IMG/VR virus record: IMGVR_UViG_3300048009_000033
Location: 1 to 23,283 of that record
Source of the DNA: a virus
Strand: one strand, 5' to 3'
Length of the DNA stretch: 23,283 bases
Shown here piece by piece: positions 8,261 to 15,077 of the stretch. How positions within the stretch are numbered: position 1 is the first letter of the stretch; each line of letters starts with the position of its first letter. The translations under genes and the position numbers were made by a program. The notes under the pieces were generated by a model. That model saw only the letters and a program-made list of their open reading frames with translations, searched no databases and was not told the DNA's origin.

Positions 8261-9021
8261 TGTCAAAATATTTAAAGACAAGAGAAGGTAGTCTAGAAGA
8301 CTTAGTAGCAGGCGTAACTGAAGGCAAACAGTCAGAAGATTATAAACAATTATTTAAGAAAGAACTTGAAAAAGCTGGTAAAGGTATTGGTGCAATGTCT
8401 GACCAGGAGAAAAAAGCTTTCTTTAATAAAATAGATAAAATGCATACAGCAAAAAATGAAGAACCTAAAGCAGACAAAATGAATAAACAACAAAGGTCTG
8501 TTAAGGGTGAATCAGTAGAACTAGAAGAAGGTGGTGTTAAAGACTTCTTAATGGATGTTGAAGATGACGCTGGTTCTATGAGTTTAAATGACTTAATCAA
8601 AAAGTATTATGGTCAAATGGGGTTAACTGCTCAAGAAATCAAAAAGATTTATTACAGAGTAAATGAATCAGTAAATGAAGAAGAAAAAGAAATCGAAGAA
8701 GTTAAATCTTTAAGAGACACAGTACATGACATTTGGAATCAAGCTGCTTCAGAAGAAGAAAAAAGAGAAGATGACGCTAAGTGGTTAAAGACTGAAGAAA
8801 AAAAAAGCCTGAGTGAAGTCGATTCAAAAATAAAATGTCCTGCATGTGGACATATGAATAAGATGGATGCTGAGAAATGTGTAAATTGTGGTGCAAGTCT
8901 AACACAAAAATCTAGACCAGCAAATAACAGGCGTGAAGAAAAAAAAGATAAAGAAAAGACTATGGTGGGTACTCCTGCTAGTAAAGTAGACCCTAATCCA
9001 GAAGTAGAGTTTGATAAGTGA
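8260..9021 (+). CDS. Modular phage protein with C-terminal zinc ribbon
   Basis: This 253-residue, highly charged protein continues the style of its upstream neighbour. A V-T-E/G site (19-22) precedes a helical module (SEDYKQLFKKELEKAGK) and an L-E-E/G site (88-91) precedes a second module (GGVKDFLMDVEDDAG). Near the end, C193-P-A-C196 and C207-V-N-C210 form a zinc-ribbon CxxC pair. The C-terminus is disordered-looking and Lys/Glu-rich. The start is in a TAATG overlap and has AAGGAG upstream. The stop overlaps the next gene's GTG start. The function is unknown; a metal-binding, possibly packaged protein is the limit of what can be said. Confidence 0.75.
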   Translation: MSKYLKTREGSLEDLVAGVTEGKQSEDYKQLFKKELEKAGKGIGAMSDQEKKAFFNKIDKMHTAKNEEPKADKMNKQQRSVKGESVELEEGGVKDFLMDVEDDAGSMSLNDLIKKYYGQMGLTAQEIKKIYYRVNESVNEEEKEIEEVKSLRDTVHDIWNQAASEEEKREDDAKWLKTEEKKSLSEVDSKIKCPACGHMNKMDAEKCVNCGASLTQKSRPANNRREEKKDKEKTMVGTPASKVDPNPEVEFDK

Positions 9022-9500
9022 TAATATATGTGGACATGGACGGAGTGCTTTGCGACTTTGTAAGGCAAGTTGAAAAGGTTCACGGATTTAAAATAAACAA
9101 TTGGTCTCGTATGCAACCAGCTGACCGTTGGGTAAAGATAAGAGAATACGGGAAGTTTTGGTCAGATATGCCTTGGTATCCTGGTTCAAAACAGATGTGG
9201 TCATATATACAAAAGCATGATGTAAAGATATTATCAGCATTTGTAAGAGAAACTCATGACCCCAATTGTAAGAAAGGTAAATTAGCCTGGATTCAAAAGA
9301 ATCTAGGTTTACCTTCAAGTAAGATACATCTAGTTAAAAGACATCAAAAACAAGATTACGCTAGAAAGGGTAGTAAACAAAATGTTTTAATTGATGATTT
9401 CCCAAAAAATATTAAACAATTCAACGATAGAGGTGGTATAGGCATACGCTTTAAATCACCACAACAAGTCATATCCGACCTCAAAAAACTAGGTTTATAA
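9018..9500 (+). CDS. 5'(3')-deoxyribonucleotidase-like HAD phosphatase
   Basis: The 160-residue protein is of the HAD superfamily, of the small 5'(3')-deoxyribonucleotidase type that removes phosphate from nucleoside monophosphates. Motif I is D6-M-D8-G-V near the N-terminus, with D6 the expected nucleophile. ILSAF supplies the Ser of motif II, a Lys-rich segment follows, and LIDDFPKN gives the acidic motif IV. The length fits the family. The start is GTG at 9018, overlapping the upstream TGA, because motif I lies too close to any later Met. It could adjust nucleotide pools alongside adenylate kinase and ribonucleotide reductase. That pathway link is inference. Confidence 0.85.
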   Translation: MIIYVDMDGVLCDFVRQVEKVHGFKINNWSRMQPADRWVKIREYGKFWSDMPWYPGSKQMWSYIQKHDVKILSAFVRETHDPNCKKGKLAWIQKNLGLPSSKIHLVKRHQKQDYARKGSKQNVLIDDFPKNIKQFNDRGGIGIRFKSPQQVISDLKKLGL

Positions 9501-9510
9501 TACCTAATCT

Positions 9511-9518
9511 TATAAATA
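9511..9518 (+). promoter_or_regulatory. T4-type late promoter box
   Basis: TATAAATA lies in the only gap between the nucleotidase and the next structural gene. The predicted RNA start near 9524 leaves a leader of about 56 nt with a strong AAAGGAG ribosome site before ATG 9580. It probably drives the following structural genes. Confidence 0.75.
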
Positions 9519-9579
9519 GTGTTATACATTAAAAAGGTGATTAATTGCAATTAATTTATTTAGTAAAAGGAGAGAAATT

Positions 9580-10146
9580 ATGAGTTTATGGGGAGCATCC
9601 GATGCTGATGAATCTAAACCTAAGAACTTAACTACAGCAGAGAAGAAAGAAGTCTTTGCTACAACTAGTGGTTGGGTGAGAGAAGCAGGTTCAAAATTAA
9701 CAGGTAACGGAAACACAAGTGCGACACCAGAAGTTTTGGTTGCAATCGGTGGATTGACAACTCTTTTAGGTGCGGCTGATATTACAAGTATTGATTTTAA
9801 CATTACAGCATTTGATAAATCAGATGGTGGTACTTTATCAGTAACAGCAAGATTTAACGAGGCTGTAACAGTTACAGGTACACCACAATTAACAGTAGTA
9901 AATGATACCAATGCAAATCATACATTATCGTATGCTAGTGGTTCAGGTACTAATGAATTGATATTTACATTAGTAATTGCAGCTGGTAACGCAGCTACAG
10001 ACGCTGGTGATGAACTATCAATTGGTGCTAACGCTATGTCGCTTAATGGTGGAACAATCAAAGATACTGGTACTACAACCAATGCAACTATTACAAATAG
10101 TGCAGGTATAGGTACAGCAGCTGGTACAATAACAGTAACAGCATAA
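9580..10146 (+). CDS. Virion structural protein with Ig-like C-terminal domain
   Basis: The 188-residue protein has two parts. Residues 1-70 (MSLWGASDADESKPKNLT... and WVREAGSKLTGNGN) match a conserved N-terminus I recognise in structural proteins of marine T4-like phages. Residues about 72-188 form a Thr/Gly-rich beta domain with the pattern FNEAVTVTGTPQLTV and SYASGSGTNELIF, as in bacterial Ig-like repeats of surface and virion proteins. This suggests a decoration or fibre-associated protein. The ribosome site AAAGGAG is strong and there is a dedicated late promoter, so high late expression is likely. Its exact place in the particle is unknown. Confidence 0.75.
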   Translation: MSLWGASDADESKPKNLTTAEKKEVFATTSGWVREAGSKLTGNGNTSATPEVLVAIGGLTTLLGAADITSIDFNITAFDKSDGGTLSVTARFNEAVTVTGTPQLTVVNDTNANHTLSYASGSGTNELIFTLVIAAGNAATDAGDELSIGANAMSLNGGTIKDTGTTTNATITNSAGIGTAAGTITVTA

Positions 10147-10180
10147 ATAATTTATAAGGGTGCCTTAGGGTGCCCTTATA
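10142..10180 (+). promoter_or_regulatory. Late-promoter-like box followed by a strong hairpin
   Basis: CATAAATA (10142-10149), a one-base variant of the late box, overlaps the stop of the upstream gene. It is followed by a 12-bp stem (10153-10164 with 10169-10180, two G-T wobbles, TTAG loop). No T-run follows, which argues against a simple intrinsic terminator. The predicted +1 (about 10155) falls at the foot of the stem, so it could instead be a protective 5'-terminal hairpin for the gene at 10249. Transcript ends would decide. Confidence 0.45.
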
Positions 10181-10248
10181 CATATAATGAGAAAGTGGTC
10201 TATGTGTATGCATAGAGTAGCATTCCCGAAAGGGTTTAGGAGAAAAAA

Positions 10249-10707
10249 ATGGCAGACAAAAAAATAACGGCATTGACCGATTTAGGTGATAACCTAGCAG
10301 CTGCAGATTTATTTCATGTTGTGGATGACCCAAGTGGTACACCTGTCAACAAGAAAATAACAGCAGCCGATGTATTTAATAACATACCTTCATGGTTGGG
10401 ATTATCAGACACCTCACAATCAGTTACAGCAAGTGGTTCATCTACAGCAGTAACATTAACTCAATCAGTTACAGAAGTAAGCGCTAACTCAGCTGCTGAA
10501 ACACTAACTGTAGCAGACGGTTCTGATGGTCAAATCAAAATAATTCTAAACACTTCAACTTCAGGTACACAAGTAGTAACTATAACACCTACAAATTTAA
10601 GGGGTTATACTTCAGTACTTTTAAATGCGCCTGGCGAAAGTGTAACTTTGATGTTTAAAAACTCAAATTGGAATATTATAGGTGGCAACGGCTACGCAAC
10701 AGCTTAA
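10249..10707 (+). CDS. Small virion structural protein
   Basis: This 152-residue protein starts [30 protein letters not shown], here split as [14 protein letters not shown] followed by [18 protein letters not shown], an N-terminus I recognise from structural proteins of marine T4-like phages. The remainder is beta-rich ([34 protein letters not shown]) and resembles short tail-fibre or decoration modules. A TAGGAG ribosome site precedes the ATG. The leader of about 70-100 nt is structured, with the 12-bp hairpin at 10153, a short CTATGT/GCATAG stem near 10200 and CCC-GAAA-GGG near 10225, so translation may be influenced by folding. No enzyme motif is visible. Confidence 0.75.
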   Translation: MADKKITALTDLGDNLAAADLFHVVDDPSGTPVNKKITAADVFNNIPSWLGLSDTSQSVTASGSSTAVTLTQSVTEVSANSAAETLTVADGSDGQIKIILNTSTSGTQVVTITPTNLRGYTSVLLNAPGESVTLMFKNSNWNIIGGNGYATA

Positions 10708-10727
10708 TTAAATTATAGGAGTATATT

Positions 10728-10958
10728 ATGGCAAACGGTGCAATTACATGGCAGGAATTAGAGGAAGAAAAGAAAAGACTAGAAGAAGATTTTGCTAAGA
10801 CACAAGATGGTATTAAACAACTTGAAATGGAATTAGGAAAACAAAAATCTAACTTAAATGCATTATTTGGTGCAGCTCAAGAGGTAGATAATCTTATAGT
10901 CAAAGCTAAAGAGGGATTAAAGTCAGAAGCTAGAAAAGTAGCAGATGGCAAAAAATAG
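10728..10958 (+). CDS. Small coiled-coil protein
   Basis: The 76-residue protein is almost entirely a predicted amphipathic helix (ELEEEKKRLEEDFAKTQ, then IKQLEMELGKQKSNL), so a coiled coil is likely. It has no Cys, signal or membrane segment. The ribosome site AGGAG lies 8 bases before the ATG. It follows two structural genes in the same orientation and is probably a minor virion or scaffold-associated protein. I do not recognise a named family. Confidence 0.65.
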   Translation: MANGAITWQELEEEKKRLEEDFAKTQDGIKQLEMELGKQKSNLNALFGAAQEVDNLIVKAKEGLKSEARKVADGKK

Positions 10959-10960
10959 AA

Positions 10961-11080
10961 ATGAAAAAATTTAAAGACATGGTCGATGAATTAGAATTAT
11001 CAGATTTTGAACAAGAAGTCTTGTATCAGGATAATTCTGAAGAAGAACAATCTTTAAATGATAGTGAAGAACAAAAATAG
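10961..11080 (+). CDS. 39-aa acidic peptide with capsid-tag-like N-terminus
   Basis: A short gene sits between two clear ones, two bases after the previous stop and eight bases before the next start. It begins MKKFKDMVDELE, which aligns without gaps to the T4 internal-protein tag MKTYQEFIAE, keeping the Phe/Tyr at 4, the hydrophobic residue at 8 and the Glu at 10. The rest is very acidic (SEEEQS, NDSEEQK). No ribosome site is obvious, so coupling to the upstream gene is likely. Function is unknown; it could be a small head-core peptide. Confidence 0.5.
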   Translation: MKKFKDMVDELELSDFEQEVLYQDNSEEEQSLNDSEEQK

Positions 11081-11088
11081 AGGTAAAG

Positions 11089-11538
11089 ATGAAAACATTT
11101 AAACAACATATGAATGAAATGGTTGTCGGTTCAGGTGCTAAAACAGCTGCTTCTGTAGGTACTACAGTAGATGGACAATCAGTTGAGGATAGTGTTATCG
11201 GTGCTCATAACATTCATGATGAAGAAGTGCTAAAGGTAGTAAATGGTTTTGTTGGTGCAATTGCAGGTAGAGAATATCTTAACCCACAACATGCAGTAAA
11301 CGAACTAAAAGAAAAACTATCTAGAGTAGGTCTTTCATTTGAGTGTGAATTAGAAGGTGAAAAAGGTACAACAACATGTGAAGTTTCACAATTTGGTGGC
11401 CGCTTTGGTAAAGATACTGATGGTACAGACCTTAATGATGATGGCATATCTCATAGAAAAGAAGGTGGATTAAAATTAGAAGTTAAACACGAAAAATTAT
11501 CCACAGGCTCTTCTAAAGTATATGCAAAATTAGTATAA
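11089..11538 (+). CDS. Tagged hypothetical protein with Asp-rich loop
   Basis: The 149-residue protein starts MKTFKQHMNEM, matching the T4 internal-protein tag with Glu at position 10. After a low-complexity Ala/Gly/Val segment comes a globular region (HAVNELKEKLSRVGLSFECE). Next is an Asp-rich loop DTDGTDLNDDGIS that resembles a calcium-binding (dockerin or EF-hand-like) loop, followed by a final beta-strand region (GGLKLEVKHEKL, SSKVYAKLV). AGAGG precedes the ATG. I cannot name a family. Packaging in the head is inferred from the tag, and calcium binding is only suggested by the loop. Confidence 0.65.
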   Translation: MKTFKQHMNEMVVGSGAKTAASVGTTVDGQSVEDSVIGAHNIHDEEVLKVVNGFVGAIAGREYLNPQHAVNELKEKLSRVGLSFECELEGEKGTTTCEVSQFGGRFGKDTDGTDLNDDGISHRKEGGLKLEVKHEKLSTGSSKVYAKLV

Positions 11539-11557
11539 TTTAAAAACTGACTACATT

Positions 11558-11920
11558 ATGTTTAAAGAGATTACGGAAGAAAACTGGTTACTATTTGCTC
11601 AGCATTATTATGAAAATCCTACATTGCAAAAGCAAGAGGAGTTTTATGATGATATTAAGAGATTTAAATATTTAAAAAGATTATTTCGTAAGTATGAGGC
11701 AACAGGTCAAATTAAAATCAGACTAGTTGTTAATCATATTATAGTCTTACATAACATATTTGGTGTAGAAGCTGCAGTTACTTTACTACTTTTTAAAGTA
11801 GAAAAAAAACATTGGCCCATACTAAAGTCAGTTTTAAATTATCTAGAATATTTATATCCTTTAGAGTTGGGAGAGATTCAAGAGGATGAACATGTAAATA
11901 AATTATTACAGGAATTATAA
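11558..11920 (+). CDS. Conserved T4-like marine phage hypothetical protein
   Basis: The 120-residue, mainly helical protein begins MFKEITEENWLLFAQHYYENP and contains RFKYLKRLFRKYEATGQIK and LVVNHIIVLHNIFGVEAA. I recall this pattern from a conserved family in marine T4-like phages without known function. There is no signal peptide. No clear ribosome site precedes the ATG. Its stop overlaps the next gene's start as TAATG, so the two are coupled and probably act together. Confidence 0.65.
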   Translation: MFKEITEENWLLFAQHYYENPTLQKQEEFYDDIKRFKYLKRLFRKYEATGQIKIRLVVNHIIVLHNIFGVEAAVTLLLFKVEKKHWPILKSVLNYLEYLYPLELGEIQEDEHVNKLLQEL

Positions 11921-12411
11921 TGGCAAATAGAGCAATAGATTTATTAATAACCTATAGACTTATAAAACTGTTGGTAACTAAGTTTGAAAACCAAGAGGCT
12001 TTCAAATTTGGCATTATTGACAAGAATGGTAAAGTTTTAAGAAAATATAGAACTTTAACTAAGACAGCAGAAAAAAAGTCATACACGATACTACATAGAT
12101 TTGTTTTTAATCTAAAAAGAATACTACAGAAAGTGGGTCTTGGTGGCAGATTAGGTTCATTTGCAGTAGCTCTTGCTATGTTAATTAAAGAAGATAAAGA
12201 AATGGAAAAACATAAACTTGTTTTAGAAAGTGCTGTAATAAAATATTTAAAAGATACAAATCAATATGAATCAATTTTACAAGAACAAGGAGATGTTTTT
12301 AAAATTGATGAAGAACCATTTATGACATGCTTTGGTATAGATGTATACGAAGTAAATGGTGAATTAATATCAGAAGAAAATTATGCCAAACAAAAAAACA
12401 TTATTGTATAA
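11920..12411 (+). CDS. Conserved T4-like marine phage hypothetical protein
   Basis: The 163-residue protein contains RAIDLLITYRLIKLLVTKFE, EAFKFGIIDKNGKVLRKYR and an Ala/Leu-rich helix GSFAVALAMLIKED. The N-terminal pattern resembles a conserved family of marine T4-like phages that I know only as hypothetical. The hydrophobic stretches are too short or polar for confident membrane segments. It is translationally coupled to the gene before it (TAATG) and overlaps the gene after it by 29 bases. Confidence 0.65.
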   Translation: MANRAIDLLITYRLIKLLVTKFENQEAFKFGIIDKNGKVLRKYRTLTKTAEKKSYTILHRFVFNLKRILQKVGLGGRLGSFAVALAMLIKEDKEMEKHKLVLESAVIKYLKDTNQYESILQEQGDVFKIDEEPFMTCFGIDVYEVNGELISEENYAKQKNIIV

Positions 12412-13156
12412 AGAATTTTTAAGAAAACACACAACAGAGGACATTGTAAATAAAATGTCTGAAGATAAACATGTATGCCCACCAGCTGCAGGTAGTGTAG
12501 ATTTAAATACTAAAAATAGAAATGCAACAATAAGTAAACACAAATATGGTCCTCTTAATGTAGATGAACCAGGTGATTATTGGGAAAAGATTGCTAAACA
12601 ATGGGACACATCTGTTGAGGCTGCAAAAAAATCTTTATGTGGTAATTGTGTAGCATTTGATATTTCTCCTAGAATGGATGAATGTATGCCTGGAGTTACA
12701 AGTGATGATGACGGCAGATTAGGTTATTGTTGGATGCACCACTTTAAATGTCATAGTGCTAGAACATGTGATACATGGGCAAAGGGTGGGCCAATAAAAA
12801 CAGATAAAATATCTTTTGAGTGGCATGATAGGTCAGATTTAGAAGAAGACGCTCCAGCAAATTCAGTTGCAGGTGGTGGCGTAGATATGGCACCTAATGC
12901 TAGACACCCATTATCAAAATCATATCTTAAATATAAGAAAGACAACGAGAAGACTTCTAGAAAATTAGGTCTAATGGTAAAAGAAGACAATGACAATAAT
13001 AATGTCATACTAAAAAGTATTGTAGATACAATGCAAAAATTAGATGAAGCAGTTGATAAAGTTTCAGGTGTAAAATCAGAAATACAATTTGAAGAAGAAA
13101 AAGAATATCAAACATTTAGTCAAAAATTTAAGGTGGGAAAAGATGAAGACATTTAA
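12383..13156 (+). CDS. Cys-rich protein, possible iron-sulfur or metal binder
   Basis: The 257-residue protein has a Cys cluster in its first half: C86-G-N-C89, C101, C116 in GYCWMHHFKC with C123, and C129 in TCDTW, with nearby His residues. The CxxC, spaced Cys and GYCWMH arrangement recalls the high-potential iron-sulfur fold and similar small metal-binding phage proteins, but the cofactor is unproven. A low-complexity segment (EEDAPANSVAGGG) separates it from a helical, charged C-terminal half. The start overlaps the upstream gene by 29 bases and has only a weak ribosome site. ATG 12455 is an alternative that would keep all the clustered Cys. Confidence 0.65.
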   Translation: MPNKKTLLYKEFLRKHTTEDIVNKMSEDKHVCPPAAGSVDLNTKNRNATISKHKYGPLNVDEPGDYWEKIAKQWDTSVEAAKKSLCGNCVAFDISPRMDECMPGVTSDDDGRLGYCWMHHFKCHSARTCDTWAKGGPIKTDKISFEWHDRSDLEEDAPANSVAGGGVDMAPNARHPLSKSYLKYKKDNEKTSRKLGLMVKEDNDNNNVILKSIVDTMQKLDEAVDKVSGVKSEIQFEEEKEYQTFSQKFKVGKDEDI

Positions 13157-13898
13157 AGAATATCTAGGTGGTTTTAGACTAGGTTCTTTTCCTACATTAA
13201 AACCTATGTCAAGTTTAGGTGATAAGGCACCTCAAAGACCTGCTGGACAACAAAGTCTAGGTGTAGGTATCAATGCAGCTTATTCATCACAAGCGCCAGG
13301 TACTATGAGACCTTTTTTAAAGGCACAGAATAATAAAGTACTTAATAAAATTAAAAACAAATATAACTTAACAAAAGACCAACTTGCAGATTTAACAAGA
13401 TTACCAATGGGTACATTAACAAGTATCCTAAATTCTGCTGGTGCTCTTGCACAGTATTTGCCTATGGGTGAAGGATGGTCTCAAAAATATAAAGACAGTA
13501 TTGACTGTAACAACCCAAAAGGGTTTTCACAAAAGGCACATTGTCAAGGTAAAAAGAAAAAAGAAGAAACAAAGAGAGTACCTAGACAATATAAAAGTCA
13601 AGACCCTGATAAACATTCAGATTTATATACTGATGAAAATCCTAAGGGTACTATAAAAGGTTTAGGTTTTGTTGATGGTGCAAAAGCAAGAGAGAGTATT
13701 AAGAAGATAGATAATTCGGGTAAAACACATGCACACAAAATGCAAGCTGCAATGGCAATGCACCAAAGAGCTAGAGTTGCAGCCGATAGGGCAAAGAATA
13801 CAGACACTAAAAAGAATTTATCGGATGCTGAGGGTGTATATAAAAACTATATAGAAAAGATGAAAAAAATAACTATTAAAAGGAGAAAAAGCAAATGA
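13143..13898 (+). CDS. Tagged modular phage protein
   Basis: The start at 13143 is chosen because AAGGTGGG lies just upstream and the product then opens with the MKTFKEY tag; an ATG 54 bases upstream would bury it. The 251-residue protein has a possible helix-turn-helix (LTKDQLADLTRLPMGTLTSI). A known phage motif follows at residues 112-136 (W112-SQKYKDSIDC122 and KGFSQKAHC134). A C-terminal module contains TIKGLGFVDGAKARESI and HAHKMQAAMAMHQRA. It ends in a very basic tail. No protease-like site follows the tag directly. Function is unknown; the style matches the module proteins at 3504-9021, suggesting a related role. Confidence 0.7.
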   Translation: MKTFKEYLGGFRLGSFPTLKPMSSLGDKAPQRPAGQQSLGVGINAAYSSQAPGTMRPFLKAQNNKVLNKIKNKYNLTKDQLADLTRLPMGTLTSILNSAGALAQYLPMGEGWSQKYKDSIDCNNPKGFSQKAHCQGKKKKEETKRVPRQYKSQDPDKHSDLYTDENPKGTIKGLGFVDGAKARESIKKIDNSGKTHAHKMQAAMAMHQRARVAADRAKNTDTKKNLSDAEGVYKNYIEKMKKITIKRRKSK

Positions 13899-14014
13899 TA
13901 GAAAAACTAAAATCATTACTAGAAAGTTTATTAGTAAAAGTTGGTCTTAAAAAACCTGCTAAAAAAACTAGAGCTAAAAAAGTAAGAAGAAAAGTTGCAG
14001 CTAAGAAAAAGTGA
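13895..14014 (+). CDS. 39-aa Lys/Arg-rich peptide
   Basis: A short gene starts in an ATGA overlap with the previous stop and has AGGAG at 13880-13884. Its stop overlaps the GTG start of the next gene. About 16 N-terminal residues form an amphipathic helix (MIEKLKSLLESLLVKVG). The rest is a run rich in Lys, Arg, Pro and Ala (KKPAKKTRAKKVRRK), like histone-H1 tails or bacterial nucleoid-condensing tails. DNA or RNA binding is a reasonable inference, but no fold supports it. Confidence 0.6.
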   Translation: MIEKLKSLLESLLVKVGLKKPAKKTRAKKVRRKVAAKKK

Positions 14015-14292
14015 ATAGTTTTTTAAAAATATTAGTTGAGTTTGGTTTACCTGTTGCAGCTGCAATTGTAATGGGAATATTTATCTATGCACTTATAAAA
14101 TATATTTTAGGTGGAGTTGTAGGTAAAGTTAAAACTATGCAAGGCATTATAATGGCATTAGACAACAGAGTAAAGTCTATGAATAATGATATGATAAAAT
14201 TAGATATACTTATATCACACGCTTTGGGATTAAAACCTGATGAAGACAGAATTGCAAGAGCAGATGGTAAAAAGGATGCGAGGCGTGATTAG
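14011..14292 (+). CDS. One-helix membrane protein, first of a paralogous pair
   Basis: The 93-residue protein starts with GTG, overlapping the previous stop (GTGA). Residues about 10-35 form one membrane helix (GLPVAAAIVMGIFIYALIKYI). A predicted helical segment with ALDNRVKSMNNDMIKLDI follows, then a polar tail ending in IARADGKKDARRD, a tail I recall from marine phage hypotheticals. It is clearly related to the next gene. Size and topology would allow a holin-like or membrane-anchor role, but no function is established. Confidence 0.65.
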   Translation: MNSFLKILVEFGLPVAAAIVMGIFIYALIKYILGGVVGKVKTMQGIIMALDNRVKSMNNDMIKLDILISHALGLKPDEDRIARADGKKDARRD

Positions 14293-14555
14293 TGGAAACT
14301 TTAAAACTAATAGACTTATTAAATAAATATGGATTTGCAACCATAGCCGCTATCGGCATGGGATGGTTTATTCACTTTATATACAAATATGTAACTACTG
14401 AAATACAGAAAAAATTAAGTGAAATGAATACAGTCTTAATTGCTCTTATAGACAGAGTAAGAATGCTAGATAATGACCTGATTAGACTGAAAAGTAAGCT
14501 CGAAACAGTACTAGAAATCAAAGAAAATACCAAGAAAACCCCTACCAAGAAGTAA
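14292..14555 (+). CDS. One-helix membrane protein, second of a paralogous pair
   Basis: The 87-residue protein begins with GTG at 14292 in a TAGTG overlap with its neighbour. It has the same plan: a membrane helix (GFATIAAIGMGWFIHFIYKYV), then IALIDRVRMLDNDLIRLKSKL, which aligns with ALDNRVKSMNNDMIKLDI of the first copy, and a basic tail. The two probably arose by duplication and may form a mixed complex. The gene ends just before the late promoter of the curli operon. Confidence 0.65.
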   Translation: METLKLIDLLNKYGFATIAAIGMGWFIHFIYKYVTTEIQKKLSEMNTVLIALIDRVRMLDNDLIRLKSKLETVLEIKENTKKTPTKK

Positions 14556-14573
14556 TTTCTACAAGTCAATTCT

Positions 14574-14581
14574 TATAAATA
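14574..14581 (+). promoter_or_regulatory. Late promoter of the curli operon, leaderless geometry
   Basis: A perfect TATAAATA ends at 14581. In T4 late promoters the box spans about -13 to -6, so +1 falls exactly on the A of ATG 14587. No ribosome site exists upstream of that ATG and no other in-frame start lies between it and the previous stop. The operon message is therefore predicted to be leaderless and late. Confidence 0.65.
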
Positions 14582-14586
14582 CTAGT

Positions 14587-15069
14587 ATGACAACACTAGA
14601 TTTAAACAAAATAGTGTTAGTATCCTCTATAGTATGCCTTTCCTCGATTAATACTAGCACAGCAAGTGAATTAGTTCACAAGTTTGGTAACCCTGCTTTT
14701 AGTAAAGAGGGTTATTCCCAGCATGCCTTATCAATAGAGCAGCTACAATACACTAGAGAAAATGACAGAATTAAAGATGAGAAGTCTGCTTTATCTCAAG
14801 CAGAAAGAGATGAAAAAAACAAAACAATCAATAAATTTATTGCCAATGTAGAAAGTCGTATCTATGCTAACTTATCAAAACAATTAGTTGATAATATGTT
14901 TGGAACGAGTTGTACAGAAAATTGTGCAACAAGTGGAACGGCAGAAGTAGAAGGTTCTCAAATTTATTGGGTGAAAGATACTTCAACAGATATAATAACA
15001 TTGACAATAACTGACCCAACAGGAACAGTATCATCATTGACTGTACCGGTTGGAGATTTTATTTTTTAG
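14587..15069 (+). CDS. csgF: CsgF-like curli assembly protein
   Basis: The 160-residue protein starts with a Sec-type signal sequence (residues 1 to about 26, ending TSTAS before ELVHKF). The mature start LVHKFGNPAFS matches the CsgF signature FxNPxF, and the C-terminal end LTITDPTGTVSSLTVP matches the family's final beta strands. In E. coli, CsgF sits at the mouth of the CsgG pore, its N-terminal segment lining the channel, and couples secretion to fibre nucleation. This copy is slightly longer than E. coli CsgF and has two extra Cys (TSCTENC). It directly precedes csgG, nine bases apart, and its ATG lies at the predicted +1 of the late promoter. Confidence 0.8.
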   Translation: MTTLDLNKIVLVSSIVCLSSINTSTASELVHKFGNPAFSKEGYSQHALSIEQLQYTRENDRIKDEKSALSQAERDEKNKTINKFIANVESRIYANLSKQLVDNMFGTSCTENCATSGTAEVEGSQIYWVKDTSTDIITLTITDPTGTVSSLTVPVGDFIF

Positions 15070-15077
15070 GATAAACT

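Noticed and set aside
13089-13142. Upstream ATG for the tagged protein at 13143
   Set aside because: ATG 13143 has AAGGTGGG and begins with the MKTFKEY tag; the longer form would bury the tag behind a Lys-rich stretch read from the previous gene.
13441-13656. A 71-codon + strand frame within the gene at 13143
   Set aside because: It is a Lys-rich shadow in another frame of a recognisable protein, with no ribosome site.
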